From NCBI RefSeq assembly GCF_001667145.1, contig NZ_LZIF01000063.1, positions 1 to 64,000 on the forward strand: a DNA stretch of 64,000 nucleotides, read 5' to 3'. Positions 26,301 through 35,294 of this stretch are shown here, piece by piece; the first letter of the stretch is position 1; each line of letters begins with the position of its first letter. Made by a program: the position numbers and the translations under genes. The DNA comes from Mycobacterium sp. 852002-51971_SCH5477799-a. GTDB taxonomy: Bacteria > Actinomycetota > Actinomycetes > Mycobacteriales > Mycobacteriaceae. Below the pieces are notes generated by a model. The model worked only from the letters and a program-made list of their open reading frames with translations, did no database searches and was not told the origin of the DNA.

Positions 26301-26813
26301 TCAGCTCACTTTGTCCAGTCGGAACGGCAGTGAGATCACCAATGCCTTGTTGATGCCGCACGCCCCGCTGTCCCCCGAAGTCATGTCCACACCGGCGAGC
26401 ACCTTCGACGTGGAATCGGTGGCCACCCAACCCCTTTCATCGACGGGATAGAACCGGTAGATCTGGTGTCCGGTTCGGGGTGCGCCGTTGGGGCAGGGCT
26501 CCCAGTTGGGAATGTCACGCTTGACGACGTACTCGCTGCCGTGCAGGCCCACGTCAGCGCTCCAACCGAGGTCGCTGGTGACCCGGCCGGTGCATTCGAG
26601 CGGCGTGCTGCACGTGGTGCTGATCGTCCATTTGCTCCGGACGCTCGCTTCGTTGTGATAGATGTCGTTGGTTTTCGCCCAATCGCCGTTGGAGGTGGCC
26701 AGGTAGGTGCCGTTGAGTCCCCAATCGTCACCGGAGCCGGTGGCGGTCGGCGCGGTCGCCCCGCCGGCAAGGATCAGCACCAGAGCCGGAATCACCAATG
26801 ACGTCGGCCGCAT
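26301..26813 (-). CDS. Small secreted protein, function unknown
   Basis: 170 aa, ATG at 26813. Signal peptide 1-about 25 (VIPALVLILAGGATA). The mature part has four cysteines (STTCSTPLEC, EPCPNG, GACGIN) and many Trp/Tyr/Gly, typical of a small mycobacterial exported beta-protein. It starts 7 bp after the P450 stop, so the two are probably co-transcribed. Confidence 0.72.
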   Translation of the reverse strand: MRPTSLVIPALVLILAGGATAPTATGSGDDWGLNGTYLATSNGDWAKTNDIYHNEASVRSKWTISTTCSTPLECTGRVTSDLGWSADVGLHGSEYVVKRDIPNWEPCPNGAPRTGHQIYRFYPVDERGWVATDSTSKVLAGVDMTSGDSGACGINKALVISLPFRLDKVS

Positions 26814-26820
26814 CGATCAC

Positions 26821-28089
26821 CTACTTGATCGGCGTGAACTGGAGGTGCAATTCGTTGAGTCCGCGCAATATGTAGGTCGGCGCGTAACTGTAGCTGCGGT
26901 CCCCTGCGGGCCCGTGAACGTCCTCATTGACCCGGATATCGCCCATCCGGTCCAAGATCCGCTCCAGCGAGACCCGGCCCTCGACCCGCGCCAACGGCGC
27001 ACCGGGGCAGCTGTGGACGCCGCGGGCGAAGGCGATGTGCTCGCGAACGTTGCCCCGGTCGAGCCGGAATTCGTGCGGGTTCTCGAAGCGGTCGGGATCG
27101 CGGTTGATCGCCCCCGGGCAGAGCATGACCGTGGTACCGGCCGGGATATCGACGTCGCCGACGCGGGTCGACTTGCGCGCCAACCGGAACGCCGTCTTCA
27201 CCGGGGCTTCCATCCGCAGTGTTTCCTCGATGAAGCCGGGGATCAGACTGCGGTCATCACGCAAGGCCTGCTGCAAATCCGGTCGGTCGCACAGGATTTG
27301 CAATGCGGCGCCAAGCAGCTTGGCGGTGGTCTCCTGGCCGGCCCCGAACAGGAAGGTCGCCGACCGCACGACCTCCACGACCTCGGGCGTCGACCCGTCC
27401 GGATAACGCGCGGCGGCAAGGTCACTCAGCACATCGCCGCGCGGCTCGCGGCGCCGGTCTTCGATGTAGAAGCTGAATTTCTCGTCGAGAAATTCCAGCG
27501 GATTGATCGCGGCAGGATCGTGGTCGAGGTTGCCCGCGGTGTGCGAATGAGCCAGCGCGGCGCGGAATTCCTTGTGATCAGCCTCGGGCACCCCGAGCAG
27601 GTTAGCGACGGCCAGCAGCGCGTAGGGCTTGGAATATGCGTCGAGGAACTCGCATTCGCCGTGGCCGACGAACTCGTCCAGCTGCTGGTCGGCCAAGTGC
27701 CACAGAAAGTCCTGATTCTCTTTCAGCCGTGCCGGAGTCAGTAACCGGCTCAGCACCGACCGGGCGCGAGTGTGGTCTGGCGGGTCCATGGTGACCATGT
27801 GCTCGTGCAGCGGCATCTGCGTGCGGTGCTGTTCGATCAGGCCGCTGATGTCATCGCCGTCGGGTTCGAACGGCAACGGCGGGAACGGGCCGCCCACCGC
27901 GATGCAGCTGGAAAACGAGTCGACGTCTTTGTAGAGCGCCATCGCCTCCTCGTAGCCGGTGACGGCGACCACCCCGTGGCGCGGCTCGCGAACCACCGGG
28001 CCCTTGGCGCGCAGATAGTCGAAATAGGGATGGGGGTTGGGCACGAGCGCCGGATCGGTGAAGAAGTCGGAGCCGTCAAAGTCGTTCAC
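26821..28089 (-). CDS. Cytochrome P450
   Basis: 422 aa from GTG 28089, chosen because AGGAAGG lies 7 nt upstream; a TTG two codons earlier would sit directly on that site. P450 signatures: I-helix FGAGQETT (about 247-254), K-helix EETLR, and heme loop FARGVHSCPGAPLAR with the thiolate Cys near 361. Bacterial class I P450, soluble, needing ferredoxin partners that are not encoded nearby. It sits 27 bp behind a TetR gene and before a small secreted protein. Substrate not deducible; steroid or terpenoid-like lipids are common for such clusters. Confidence 0.9.
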   Translation of the reverse strand: MNDFDGSDFFTDPALVPNPHPYFDYLRAKGPVVREPRHGVVAVTGYEEAMALYKDVDSFSSCIAVGGPFPPLPFEPDGDDISGLIEQHRTQMPLHEHMVTMDPPDHTRARSVLSRLLTPARLKENQDFLWHLADQQLDEFVGHGECEFLDAYSKPYALLAVANLLGVPEADHKEFRAALAHSHTAGNLDHDPAAINPLEFLDEKFSFYIEDRRREPRGDVLSDLAAARYPDGSTPEVVEVVRSATFLFGAGQETTAKLLGAALQILCDRPDLQQALRDDRSLIPGFIEETLRMEAPVKTAFRLARKSTRVGDVDIPAGTTVMLCPGAINRDPDRFENPHEFRLDRGNVREHIAFARGVHSCPGAPLARVEGRVSLERILDRMGDIRVNEDVHGPAGDRSYSYAPTYILRGLNELHLQFTPIK

Positions 28090-28116
28090 TGGCAACCCTT
28101 CCTGGGCAATCGGCGG

Positions 28117-28776
28117 TCATACTCGTGGTGCTCCGAGCGCGGCTTTGCAGAATTCCCAAAGGTTTTCTTCGGTGGCCCGAAGGTCCTCGTCGGTTTTGGC
28201 CGCATAGGCGTAGTAGTGGTAGATCGCGCGCTGCAGCTCGACGATGAACCAGGTGTCCCAGTCGGGATTCCGCGGATGCAGCAAGCCCTTGTCGGCGGCG
28301 GCCGCCACCTCGGCTCGCAGCAGGTCGACGAACGGCTGTTCGGCCTCGGCGAGTTCGGTCGGGAAGATGCGGTGCAGGTGCCAGTGCGCCGAGACGATGA
28401 ACCGAATGCCCGCGGCCTCGTGGCTGTCGCCGTGGAATTGTTGCAGTGGAGCGGTGATGTACGAGCGCAATCGGTCCATGGGATCGGTCATGTCGGCGGC
28501 GGCTTTGGCCCAGCGGTCGCAGGCCTCCGTCATCGCGTCTCCGATCACGGCGAGCAGCAGTTCATCTTTGGAGGCGAAGTAGCGGTAAAAGGTCTGCAGC
28601 GCCACACCGGCCTCGGCGACCAATTCCTGAGTGGTGAAGTCGTCCTTCGCCTGGATGAGCCGTCGCGCCGCGTCGAGCATCAACCGCACCTGGTTGGCGA
28701 TACGGGTGCGGGACCGCTGCACGGCCGCCGATCGATCGACAGCGCGCTCTACCCACGATTCCGACGGGACTGTCAC
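28117..28776 (-). CDS. TetR-family regulator, paralogue of the one at 34183-34869
   Basis: 219 aa from GTG 28776 with AGGAG 6 nt upstream. A reading extended to 29532 is shadow of the thiolase gene. HTH: RIANQVRLMLDAARRLIQ, TTQELVAEAGVALQTFYRYF. This region is almost the same as in the TetR at 34183, and the ligand domain also aligns (SAHWHLHRIFPTELAEAEQPFVD). The palindrome TAGAACGATATTCTG lies 26 bp upstream, suggesting autoregulation together with the P450 gene. Confidence 0.87.
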   Translation of the reverse strand: MTVPSESWVERAVDRSAAVQRSRTRIANQVRLMLDAARRLIQAKDDFTTQELVAEAGVALQTFYRYFASKDELLLAVIGDAMTEACDRWAKAAADMTDPMDRLRSYITAPLQQFHGDSHEAAGIRFIVSAHWHLHRIFPTELAEAEQPFVDLLRAEVAAAADKGLLHPRNPDWDTWFIVELQRAIYHYYAYAAKTDEDLRATEENLWEFCKAALGAPRV

Positions 28777-28801
28777 AGCGACTCCTAAACGCCAGTAACA
28801 G

Positions 28802-28816
28802 TAGAACGATATTCTG
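28802..28816. promoter_or_regulatory. Candidate TetR operator TAGAACGATATTCTG
   Basis: AGAA and TTCT arms surround CGATA. Similar boxes are at 40037-40051 and 41695-41709, all just upstream of minus-strand operons. Confidence 0.55.
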
Positions 28817-28837
28817 ATCCTTCGGAGAACGCAACTC

Positions 28838-30040
28838 TCAAAACGGGTGCGCGGAGTAGCACACGGCGCCCCCGAAGTGTGGCGAGGAGTGGCACGCCAG
28901 CCCGATCGCGGCGTTGTCGCGCTGTCGCTCACCGGCCCGCCCGGCCAGCTGCAGGTAGCACTCGAGCATCTGCGGGATGCCATGCATGCGACCGTTTCCC
29001 AGCGCGCCGCCTCCCGACAGCGCGGGAATAGCGGCGGCGTCGTCGCTGTCGATACCGCCGGCCTCGACGAAGCGATGCGCCTCACCGGGCGGGCACAGCC
29101 CCAAGACCTCCAACCACAGCCACACGAATAGCGAAAACCCGTCGTACACCTGGGGCAAATCGACCTCGGCAGCTGTGATCCCGGCGTGCTCCCACAACCG
29201 GCGCGCTGTCTGCACGCCGCCCTCGACGATGTCATCGAGCGGCCAGTGCAGGGGCAGGCGCCGCCGGGCAGGCATTCCGGAGGCAAAGCCCGCGACATAC
29301 ACCGGCCGATGCGGCAGGTCCATCGCGCGTTCGGCGGAGGTGAGCACGAATGCGGCCACACCGTCGACGGGGATGTCGCAGTCGTAGCGACAGACCGGGT
29401 CGAACAGCATTGGCGCCGAGAGGTATTCGTCGACGGACAGCGGCCGATCGTGCCAGTACGACCACGGGATACGCGCACCGTTCTTGCGCGCCTCCACCAC
29501 CACGGCGGCCATCGACTCCCGTCGCGCGCCAAAACGCTGCAGATACTCGTTGTGCGGCAGCGCGATCATGGCCAGCGGCCCGAAATAGCCTTGCGGCGCC
29601 GTCCATTGCTGCAGCCCGCGCGCCTCCCGCATCGGGTTGGCATGGTAGCGCCCGGCGGGGTTGTGCAAGGCGCGGTGCAGCAGCACGTAGTCCGCTGCGC
29701 CGCTGGCAACCGCGTTGACGGCCATGCCGACCGAGCCGGTGATTTGACCGATACCCTCGAAACCGGCGACGTAACGCGGTGTGGCGCCCAGGCATTGGGC
29801 GAGCCAGGCCGACGAGACGGTGCTGACACCGTCTTCGGCGACTTGGCCCCCGGCGCTCGGCAGCAGGCTGGAGCTGACGAATCCATCGATCTGGTCGAGG
29901 CGCAGTCCCGCGTCGGCAATCGCGGCGCGGGCGGTGTCGACGGCCTGCGCCCCCAGTGCTCGGTCGGCGCGGCGGCACACCGGGCTGTGTGCGTAGCCGA
30001 CGATGGCGACCTTGTTGCTCGCCGCGAACCTGCCGCTCAC
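28838..30040 (-). CDS. Thiolase-fold protein (lipid-transfer/SCP-x type)
   Basis: 400 aa from GTG 30040, overlapping the DUF35 stop (GTGA). The thiolase fold is shown by KVAIVGYAHSP, AARAAIADAGL, GSVGMAVNAVASGAADYVL, and the C-terminal GGGALGNGRMHG. The usual nucleophilic Cys of degradative thiolases is not at an obvious position, as in lipid-transfer thiolases that pair with DUF35 proteins and act in sterol side-chain retro-aldol cleavage (Ltp2-type). The DUF35 partner is directly upstream. Likely role: last step of cleaving a CoA-bound side chain, substrate unknown. Confidence 0.8.
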   Translation of the reverse strand: MSGRFAASNKVAIVGYAHSPVCRRADRALGAQAVDTARAAIADAGLRLDQIDGFVSSSLLPSAGGQVAEDGVSTVSSAWLAQCLGATPRYVAGFEGIGQITGSVGMAVNAVASGAADYVLLHRALHNPAGRYHANPMREARGLQQWTAPQGYFGPLAMIALPHNEYLQRFGARRESMAAVVVEARKNGARIPWSYWHDRPLSVDEYLSAPMLFDPVCRYDCDIPVDGVAAFVLTSAERAMDLPHRPVYVAGFASGMPARRRLPLHWPLDDIVEGGVQTARRLWEHAGITAAEVDLPQVYDGFSLFVWLWLEVLGLCPPGEAHRFVEAGGIDSDDAAAIPALSGGGALGNGRMHGIPQMLECYLQLAGRAGERQRDNAAIGLACHSSPHFGGAVCYSAHPF

Positions 30041-30450
30041 GTCAGCTCGAACGCGGGGACGGCCACGCCGGGCGCGAGGTCCTCGAAACCGACGACGACC
30101 GGGGCGTTGATGCGCAGCGGCGCGTCGACACCGTCGAGCAAGCGGCCAATGAGGCGCAGGTCGGCCTGTTCAACGAGTTCGACATCGACAAGCACGAAGG
30201 GAAGGTCGTCGTCGAAGCCGGGTAGGAAGGCCTGGCGCACCACGGTCCAGGATCGAACGGTGCCGCGTCCGCTTACCGGGGTGAACTCGAATCGGGGCTC
30301 AGTGGTGTGGCAATGCGGGCACACCACGTCGGGGGGCGCGCTCAGCTGTCCGCATCGAGCGCAGCGCGCCACGGTGAGCACGTGTTGGGCCGCCGACGAC
30401 CAGTACGGCGCCGAGGATTCGTCGGGAACCGGCAGTGGCCGTCCACTCAC
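30037..30450 (-). CDS. DUF35 OB-fold zinc-ribbon protein, thiolase partner
   Basis: 137 aa from GTG 30450, overlapping the CoA-transferase stop (GTGA); an ATG at 30471 is inside that gene. N-terminal rubredoxin-like zinc ribbon CARCG...CPHC, then the OB-fold (GRGTVRSWTVV). DUF35 proteins form complexes with lipid-transfer thiolases and 2-enoyl-CoA hydratases. The overlap with the thiolase fits that pairing. Confidence 0.85.
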   Translation of the reverse strand: MSGRPLPVPDESSAPYWSSAAQHVLTVARCARCGQLSAPPDVVCPHCHTTEPRFEFTPVSGRGTVRSWTVVRQAFLPGFDDDLPFVLVDVELVEQADLRLIGRLLDGVDAPLRINAPVVVGFEDLAPGVAVPAFELT

Positions 30451-31658
30451 GGAATCACGCCCTGGTCGCACATTTCGGCGATGCGGTCCCAGTCGTACCC
30501 GAGCTCGGCGAGCAGCGCCTCGGTGTGTTCGCCGTGCTCGGGTGCGCGGCGCATCGATGGCGCCTGCTCGTCGAGTTGCAGCGGCACGGCCGGCAATCGG
30601 TACGCCTGGCCGTCATCGAGCCGGACCTCTCCCACGTACCCATTGGCGATCACCTGCGGATCGTCGATCACCTCGGTCACGGATTGCACTGGCGCCCAGG
30701 GGGCGTCGAGCTTGGCCAGTAGCTCTTTCCACTCGGCGAGGGTGCGGTCGGCGAAGACGTCGTCCAGCTCGGCCACGCACGCCTCGCAGTTGGTGCGCCG
30801 CGCCGCCAGATCTGTGAACCGAGGGTCTTCGATCAGGTCGGCGCGGCCGACCAGCCGGCAGAACTCCGCCCAGTAGCGGTCGCCTTGCAGGAACATCAGT
30901 TGGATGTGGCGGCCGTCTTTGGTGCGGTAGTTGCCGGTCAGCGGGTTGACCTGCGGGCCGCGGCCGCCGACCGGACCGGCTTCGCCGCCGTTGAGCACCG
31001 CGAGCAGATCCGACGACAACATCCACATCGCGGTGGCCAGCAGCGAGACGTCCACCACCGAGCCGACGCCGGTCTTCGCCCGCTTGAGCAGTGCGGCCGC
31101 GATGCCGAAAGCCAGTGCCATCGCCCCGTTTCGGTCGCCCATCGCGCCGCGCTGGCTGATCGGGTAATCGCGCTCGGGCGGGGTCAGGATGTGGCCCACT
31201 CCCCCTCGCGCCCAAAACGCCGAGCTGTCGTAGCCAGGCTGATTGGCGTCCGGGCCACGCGTTCCGAAGCCATGACCCCGGGCGTAGACGAGGCGCGGAT
31301 AGCGTTGCCGGAGCGTGTCGGCGTCCAGACCGAGCCGGCTCAGCGCGCCGGGGCGCAGGCTGGTCAGGAAAACGTCTGCGGTGCTGAGCAATTCGTGCAG
31401 AACCGACATGCCCGTCTCGTGCCGCAGGTTGAGCGCTACCGACCGCTTGCCGCGATTGGCCAGAGCCATCGAGAGGTTGACGCCGTCGCGGTCGGTGCCG
31501 ATGCCTTGGGTCGCCAACCCACGGTAGGGGTCGCCCTCGATGCGCTCGATGCGGACGACGTCGGCGCCCCAGTCGGCCAGCAGCGCACCAGCCACCGGGA
31601 CGAAGACCCATTGTGCCAATTCGATTACGCGTAGCCCTTCGAAAGCGCCCTGGTCCAT
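30447..31658 (-). CDS. CaiB/BaiF family III CoA-transferase
   Basis: 403 aa, ATG at 31658 with GAGGAGG upstream. Family signature VIELAQWVFVPVAGALLADWGADV at the N-terminus, NLRHETG, and catalytic Asp in MGDRNGAMALAFGI. The C-terminal YRLPAVPL and PEHGEHTEALL are also typical. Moves CoA between acyl groups, activating a carboxylic acid. It is the second gene of the four-gene hydrolase-to-thiolase operon and would feed the thiolase pair. Confidence 0.88.
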   Translation of the reverse strand: MDQGAFEGLRVIELAQWVFVPVAGALLADWGADVVRIERIEGDPYRGLATQGIGTDRDGVNLSMALANRGKRSVALNLRHETGMSVLHELLSTADVFLTSLRPGALSRLGLDADTLRQRYPRLVYARGHGFGTRGPDANQPGYDSSAFWARGGVGHILTPPERDYPISQRGAMGDRNGAMALAFGIAAALLKRAKTGVGSVVDVSLLATAMWMLSSDLLAVLNGGEAGPVGGRGPQVNPLTGNYRTKDGRHIQLMFLQGDRYWAEFCRLVGRADLIEDPRFTDLAARRTNCEACVAELDDVFADRTLAEWKELLAKLDAPWAPVQSVTEVIDDPQVIANGYVGEVRLDDGQAYRLPAVPLQLDEQAPSMRRAPEHGEHTEALLAELGYDWDRIAEMCDQGVIP

Positions 31659-31693
31659 CTACTGCCTCCTCGGCGCAGGAACTGTCGCCACGC

Positions 31694-33064
31694 TCATGCC
31701 GGTGCCGTCTGTCGGGTGAAGGCGGTATGCGCTTTGGCGGCCTGGACTTTCAGGAGTGCGGCGCGATCATCCTTCAGCAGGAAGCCCGCTCGGACGGCTT
31801 CGTCGAGGCTGATCGTGAATTCGGCGAGGTAGGTCTGCACGTCGCGGTAGCGCTCGGCGAGCAACTCGTAGGGCAAAGTCACCTCGCGTCCCGCAAGTTT
31901 GCAGAGCGGCCCGGGCGTCGAGTGCGCCTCGTAGCGAGCGATCGGCACGTCGAGGAATGGTGAAGGCACGCCGCCGATGGCGTTGCCGAATCGGTCGACG
32001 GCAGCCTCGGCCACCACGTCGTCGACGTTGAGCGCAATGCGCGGAGCGGTGGGTGGCGCAACACCGTCCTCAGCCCACCGGAAGAGATTCCGCAGTGCGG
32101 CGCGGACGAAGGCCGACATCGGAAAGCTCGACCCGTTCCCGTCGCAGCCGGGAATCGTGGCGGCGTGGGGAGCGCCGGCGATCTCATACAGCCGGAAACG
32201 GTCCCCTGCCGCGTCACCGTCTTCGCGCCGCACGGATGCACTGCCGGGGTTGACGAACTCCTCGAAGGTGAATCCTTCGACGTCGGTTTGCGGTTGGACC
32301 TCGATGACCGGGACACCGGTCGGCGGCATCGGCGCGTACTCGAAGCGCGGCAGGCCTTCTCCCACGGCGAGGGGCGTCAGGCTGGCGGCATGACAGGCGG
32401 GGAAGAATCCGTCGTAAGCGGGGCGGCCGTCGCGGGTGCGGGTCAGCGCGCCGAACGCCGCGGCGAAAGTGGCGGTGTCGACGCCGCTTTGTGAGTAGCC
32501 GCCCAGATACACGTGCCGGACCGGTAGATGGCGAAGTGGGCTGTGTGGGCCGCCCTCCTTGAGCACGGTGCCGATCGCGCGCAGCAGGTCCCAGGCGAGG
32601 TCGTTGGACGGGATCTCGACGTCGGCGTAGCGCTGCGGGTCGTAGCCCTTGAGTTGCGTTGCCGATGTGGTGCGGACGGTGATGCCGATCCACGCGTCGC
32701 CCTGCGCCTGCAGCAGGCTGGCGACGTGCAACCACAATGCGTCGCGGTCGAGGCCGTAGGTGGTGTTGAACGGCTCGACAGTCACCCGGCCGCTGAATCG
32801 CGACGCGTCGTTCGGGTAGCGGGCCAGCACCCGAGTCGCGTAGCGGTGTCCGTCGCTGACCACCGTCGCGGGTCCCGTCGCGGGACCGGCATAGCAACTG
32901 GCCGTGCCGCAGAGCAGGTATTCGGCTTCCGCGTAGTCGTCGGCGAATTCGGGCAGGGCTTCGTCGAATTGGGAGGGTGGCCGGGTCGCGCTGGTCTCTG
33001 GAACCCCGGAGCCGCAGGGCATTTCCCGCAGCAGTGTGACGCCATGTGCGGTGCATTCGCTCAT
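31694..33064 (-). CDS. Alpha/beta-hydrolase domain protein (Abhydrolase_10-like)
   Basis: 456 aa, ATG at 33064. The nucleophile elbow GGYSQSG (GxSxG) follows a region with DAWIGITVRTTS and lies before TATFAAAFGAL. A conserved GRVTVEPFNTTYGLDRDALW block is typical of this large actinobacterial hydrolase group, often next to CoA-transferase and steroid-type genes. No signal peptide. Possible esterase or lactone hydrolase starting the pathway of this operon. Substrate unknown. Confidence 0.77.
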   Translation of the reverse strand: MSECTAHGVTLLREMPCGSGVPETSATRPPSQFDEALPEFADDYAEAEYLLCGTASCYAGPATGPATVVSDGHRYATRVLARYPNDASRFSGRVTVEPFNTTYGLDRDALWLHVASLLQAQGDAWIGITVRTTSATQLKGYDPQRYADVEIPSNDLAWDLLRAIGTVLKEGGPHSPLRHLPVRHVYLGGYSQSGVDTATFAAAFGALTRTRDGRPAYDGFFPACHAASLTPLAVGEGLPRFEYAPMPPTGVPVIEVQPQTDVEGFTFEEFVNPGSASVRREDGDAAGDRFRLYEIAGAPHAATIPGCDGNGSSFPMSAFVRAALRNLFRWAEDGVAPPTAPRIALNVDDVVAEAAVDRFGNAIGGVPSPFLDVPIARYEAHSTPGPLCKLAGREVTLPYELLAERYRDVQTYLAEFTISLDEAVRAGFLLKDDRAALLKVQAAKAHTAFTRQTAPA

Positions 33065-33138
33065 GTCACGCCGCCTTCGCTTCTATCGAAAACCCTGCTG
33101 CCCGAGTATGATTGACGCGACCGAAGAGGAGGAACGCC

Positions 33139-33597
33139 ATGACATCCAAGCTGCTCGCCTGGAAGTTCTCGATGCTCGCCGGTGTTCTGGCCGTCGTCGT
33201 CACGGCGCTTGCGCCGGTCGTGCGGGCCGCAATGCCGTTCGGCAACTACGACCTTCGGATCGAGGGCAGGTACGACTTTCACACCTGGGTGTGGGCAATC
33301 ACCGCGTGTCCAGGCGGCGGGTGTGTCCACGTGAACGCCATCGCCCGGCCGGTCGCCAAGGCGTTTCCCTACATCGGGGACGCCCACCTGATCGACGGTC
33401 GTTACGTGTTGACCGTTGATGTTCCCGACGGGCTGAGGTGCGACGATATCTATTACGGCCCAACGGTTCCCACGCACGACGCGTACACCTGGGATGCGAC
33501 CACGCTGGCCGGCGAGCTGCGGTCGTCGTTCGACTCGGGTTGTCATGGTGCGCCAGCCGGCTCCTACACGTATCCGTTCACGTTGTCCCGCTTGTAG
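33139..33597 (+). CDS. Small secreted mycobacterial protein, function unknown
   Basis: 152 aa from ATG 33139 with an excellent GAGGAGGAAC upstream; an ATG at 33112 has none. Signal peptide 1-about 31 (MLAGVLAVVVTALAPVVRAA). The mature domain has three near-paired Cys (ITACPGGGC, LRCDD, SGCHG) and many Tyr/Trp, typical of small exported beta-sandwich proteins. Divergent from the hydrolase operon with 74 bp between starts. Confidence 0.72.
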   Translation: MTSKLLAWKFSMLAGVLAVVVTALAPVVRAAMPFGNYDLRIEGRYDFHTWVWAITACPGGGCVHVNAIARPVAKAFPYIGDAHLIDGRYVLTVDVPDGLRCDDIYYGPTVPTHDAYTWDATTLAGELRSSFDSGCHGAPAGSYTYPFTLSRL

Positions 33598-33679
33598 TGT
33601 CGCGGTCGATGGGACAGGCCCGACTGGTCGCGATCGTCACATTCGCCACAGACGCCTCTGGCCGGAGCCACCAGGGGAT

Positions 33680-33738
33680 TTGCCCGCCTCTCAGCGACAA
33701 CCACTGAACTGCTTGAATTGTCGCTGCGAGGTGGGCAA
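33680..33738. terminator. Long hairpin between convergent genes, likely bidirectional terminator
   Basis: Two 21-nt arms (33680-33700 and 33718-33738) are complementary at 19 of 21 positions around a 17-nt loop. The arms begin TTGCCC and end GACAA. It lies between a plus-strand gene ending at 33597 and a minus-strand gene ending at 33784. No clear U tract follows, as is common in mycobacteria. Confidence 0.6.
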
Positions 33739-33783
33739 TTCGTCGATACCACCAACCAGTGGCCAGAGTGGCAGGTGAGGTCG

Positions 33784-34173
33784 TCATGCCTGCCCAACCC
33801 TTTGCATCGCATCCATGCACTGCTGCAGCGCGAACGCCGGATTCAACTCGAGCGCCCGGGTTCGTTCGGGGTAGATCAGGATGTGCCCTGCCGGAAAGAA
33901 ATACACCTCGCCGGCCGTCGCCGTTTCATCCGGCCAATCGGTGTTCGGATAGGTCGCGCGGATCGAGCCTTCGAAGATGTATCCGTAGTGCGGACAGGTG
34001 CATACACCACCGGGAAGTCCGCCCAGCTGGTAGAGCTGCGTGCAATCCAGCGGCCCGGTGGTGGTGTATCCGACCTCCATGTCGCCCCACTGCACGGACC
34101 GGAAGTTGTCGCCGGCCGCCGGCCATCGCCCCGCTCCTCCGCTGGGCAACTCGTCCGGTTTTGCATGGGGCAT
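33784..34173 (-). CDS. Small cupin-domain protein
   Basis: 129 aa, ATG at 34173, 9 bp after the TetR stop. A cupin-like beta-barrel is suggested by VCTCPHYGYIFEGSIRATYP and GEVYFFPAGHILIYPE, but the full set of metal-binding histidines is incomplete. Possibly a non-catalytic sensor or an isomerase-like protein. Last gene of the seven-gene aldehyde-dehydrogenase operon. Confidence 0.72.
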   Translation of the reverse strand: MPHAKPDELPSGGAGRWPAAGDNFRSVQWGDMEVGYTTTGPLDCTQLYQLGGLPGGVCTCPHYGYIFEGSIRATYPNTDWPDETATAGEVYFFPAGHILIYPERTRALELNPAFALQQCMDAMQRVGQA

Positions 34174-34182
34174 GGCGTACCT

Positions 34183-34869
34183 CTATTTCGATCGGCTACC
34201 GCGTGCTTTTCCTGCCGTTCCGCCCAACGCGGCCAGGCAAAACTGCCACAGCTGCTCTTGGACGCCGGCCTCTTGCGGCGCATACGCGTAGTAGTGGTAC
34301 ACCGAACGCACGAGTTCCGCGATGAACCACGCGGCCCATTCGGGGTCCGCCGGCGCGAGCAGTCCGGCCTCGATGCCGGCGTTGATCTCGCCGAGCAGCA
34401 GATCGACGAAGGGCTTCTCGGCCTCGGCGAGTTCGTCCGGGAAGATCCGGTGCAGCCGCCAATGCGTCGAGACGACGAACTTGGCGGTGCCGCCGTCGCC
34501 GCCCTCGCTGTCGAGCACCTCGATGACGGCGGTGACGTAGAAGCGCAACCGCGCGACCGGATCGGGCAGGTCCCGCGCGGCGTCCGACCAGCGGGCACAC
34601 GCATCGGTCATCGCGTCGGCGATCACCGCCAGCAGCAGCTCGTCCTTGGTGGCGAAGTAGCGGTAGAAGGTCTGCAGCGCGACGCCTGCCTCTTTGACCA
34701 GCTCTTGGGTGGTGAAGCCGTCACCCTTCTGCCGAATCAGCCGCAGGGCGGCATCGAGCATGAGCCGGACTTGGTTGGCGATGCGTTCGCGCGAACGCTG
34801 CACCGCCGCTGACCGCTCCGCGGCCCGTTCTTCAGCACGTGACACCGAAGAAATGCTAGCCGTGGTCAT
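34183..34869 (-). CDS. TetR-family regulator, paralogue of the one at 28117-28776
   Basis: 228 aa from ATG 34869, overlapping the upstream stop (ATGA). The HTH (ERIANQVRLMLDAALRLIR, TTQELVKEAGVALQTFYRYF, KDELLLAVI) is nearly the same as in the regulator 6 kb away, so both should bind similar DNA. The ligand domain aligns but has diverged. It lies within the aldehyde dehydrogenase operon, whose promoter region has the palindrome at 40037-40051. Confidence 0.87.
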   Translation of the reverse strand: MTTASISSVSRAEERAAERSAAVQRSRERIANQVRLMLDAALRLIRQKGDGFTTQELVKEAGVALQTFYRYFATKDELLLAVIADAMTDACARWSDAARDLPDPVARLRFYVTAVIEVLDSEGGDGGTAKFVVSTHWRLHRIFPDELAEAEKPFVDLLLGEINAGIEAGLLAPADPEWAAWFIAELVRSVYHYYAYAPQEAGVQEQLWQFCLAALGGTAGKARGSRSK

Positions 34870-35294
34870 GTCGGTGTGAGTAGGACGACGGGAATGTCGC
34901 GGTCTGTTCGTGATTGGTAGACGTCGTAGTTCGGCCACACCTCGGTCATGATCTTCCACAGTCGCGGCTTCTCGTCGGCCGACGCGGCACGCGCCACGAC
35001 CGGCAATTCGTCAGCCCGCACTTGGATGCTGGCCGCCGGATCGGCTTGCAGGTTCAGGTACCACGAGGGATGCCGCGGCGCGCCCCCCATGGAGGCCACC
35101 ACCAGATAGTCGTCGCCGTCGCGGCCGAAGATCAGCGCCGACGTGTGTTCGCGGCCGGTGCGACGCCCGGTCACCGTCAGCAGCAGCGTCGGGACGCCGT
35201 TCCACAGATAGCCGGTCTCGCCGCCGGTTTCCCGGTACGCGCGCACATGATCGTCGCCCACCAAGGTGAGATCGGGCTGCTGGTAATCAGACAT
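34866..35294 (-). CDS. Deazaflavin (F420)-dependent nitroreductase family protein (Ddn-like)
   Basis: 142 aa, ATG at 35294, overlapping the P450 3' end by 8 bp. Split-barrel Ddn/FDOR-A family motifs: TVTGRRTGREHTSALIFGRDGD, YLVVASMGGAPRHPSWYLNL, and a C-terminal IPVVLLTPT. Family members use F420H2 to reduce quinones or other substrates. Clustered with P450 and SDR genes, it probably reduces an intermediate of the same pathway. Confidence 0.88.
   Translation of the reverse strand: MSDYQQPDLTLVGDDHVRAYRETGGETGYLWNGVPTLLLTVTGRRTGREHTSALIFGRDGDDYLVVASMGGAPRHPSWYLNLQADPAASIQVRADELPVVARAASADEKPRLWKIMTEVWPNYDVYQSRTDRDIPVVLLTPT

Noticed and set aside
28777..29532. Extended TetR fusion protein
   Set aside because: The added part is the wrong frame of the thiolase gene, and a GTG with an AGGAG site starts the TetR at 28776.
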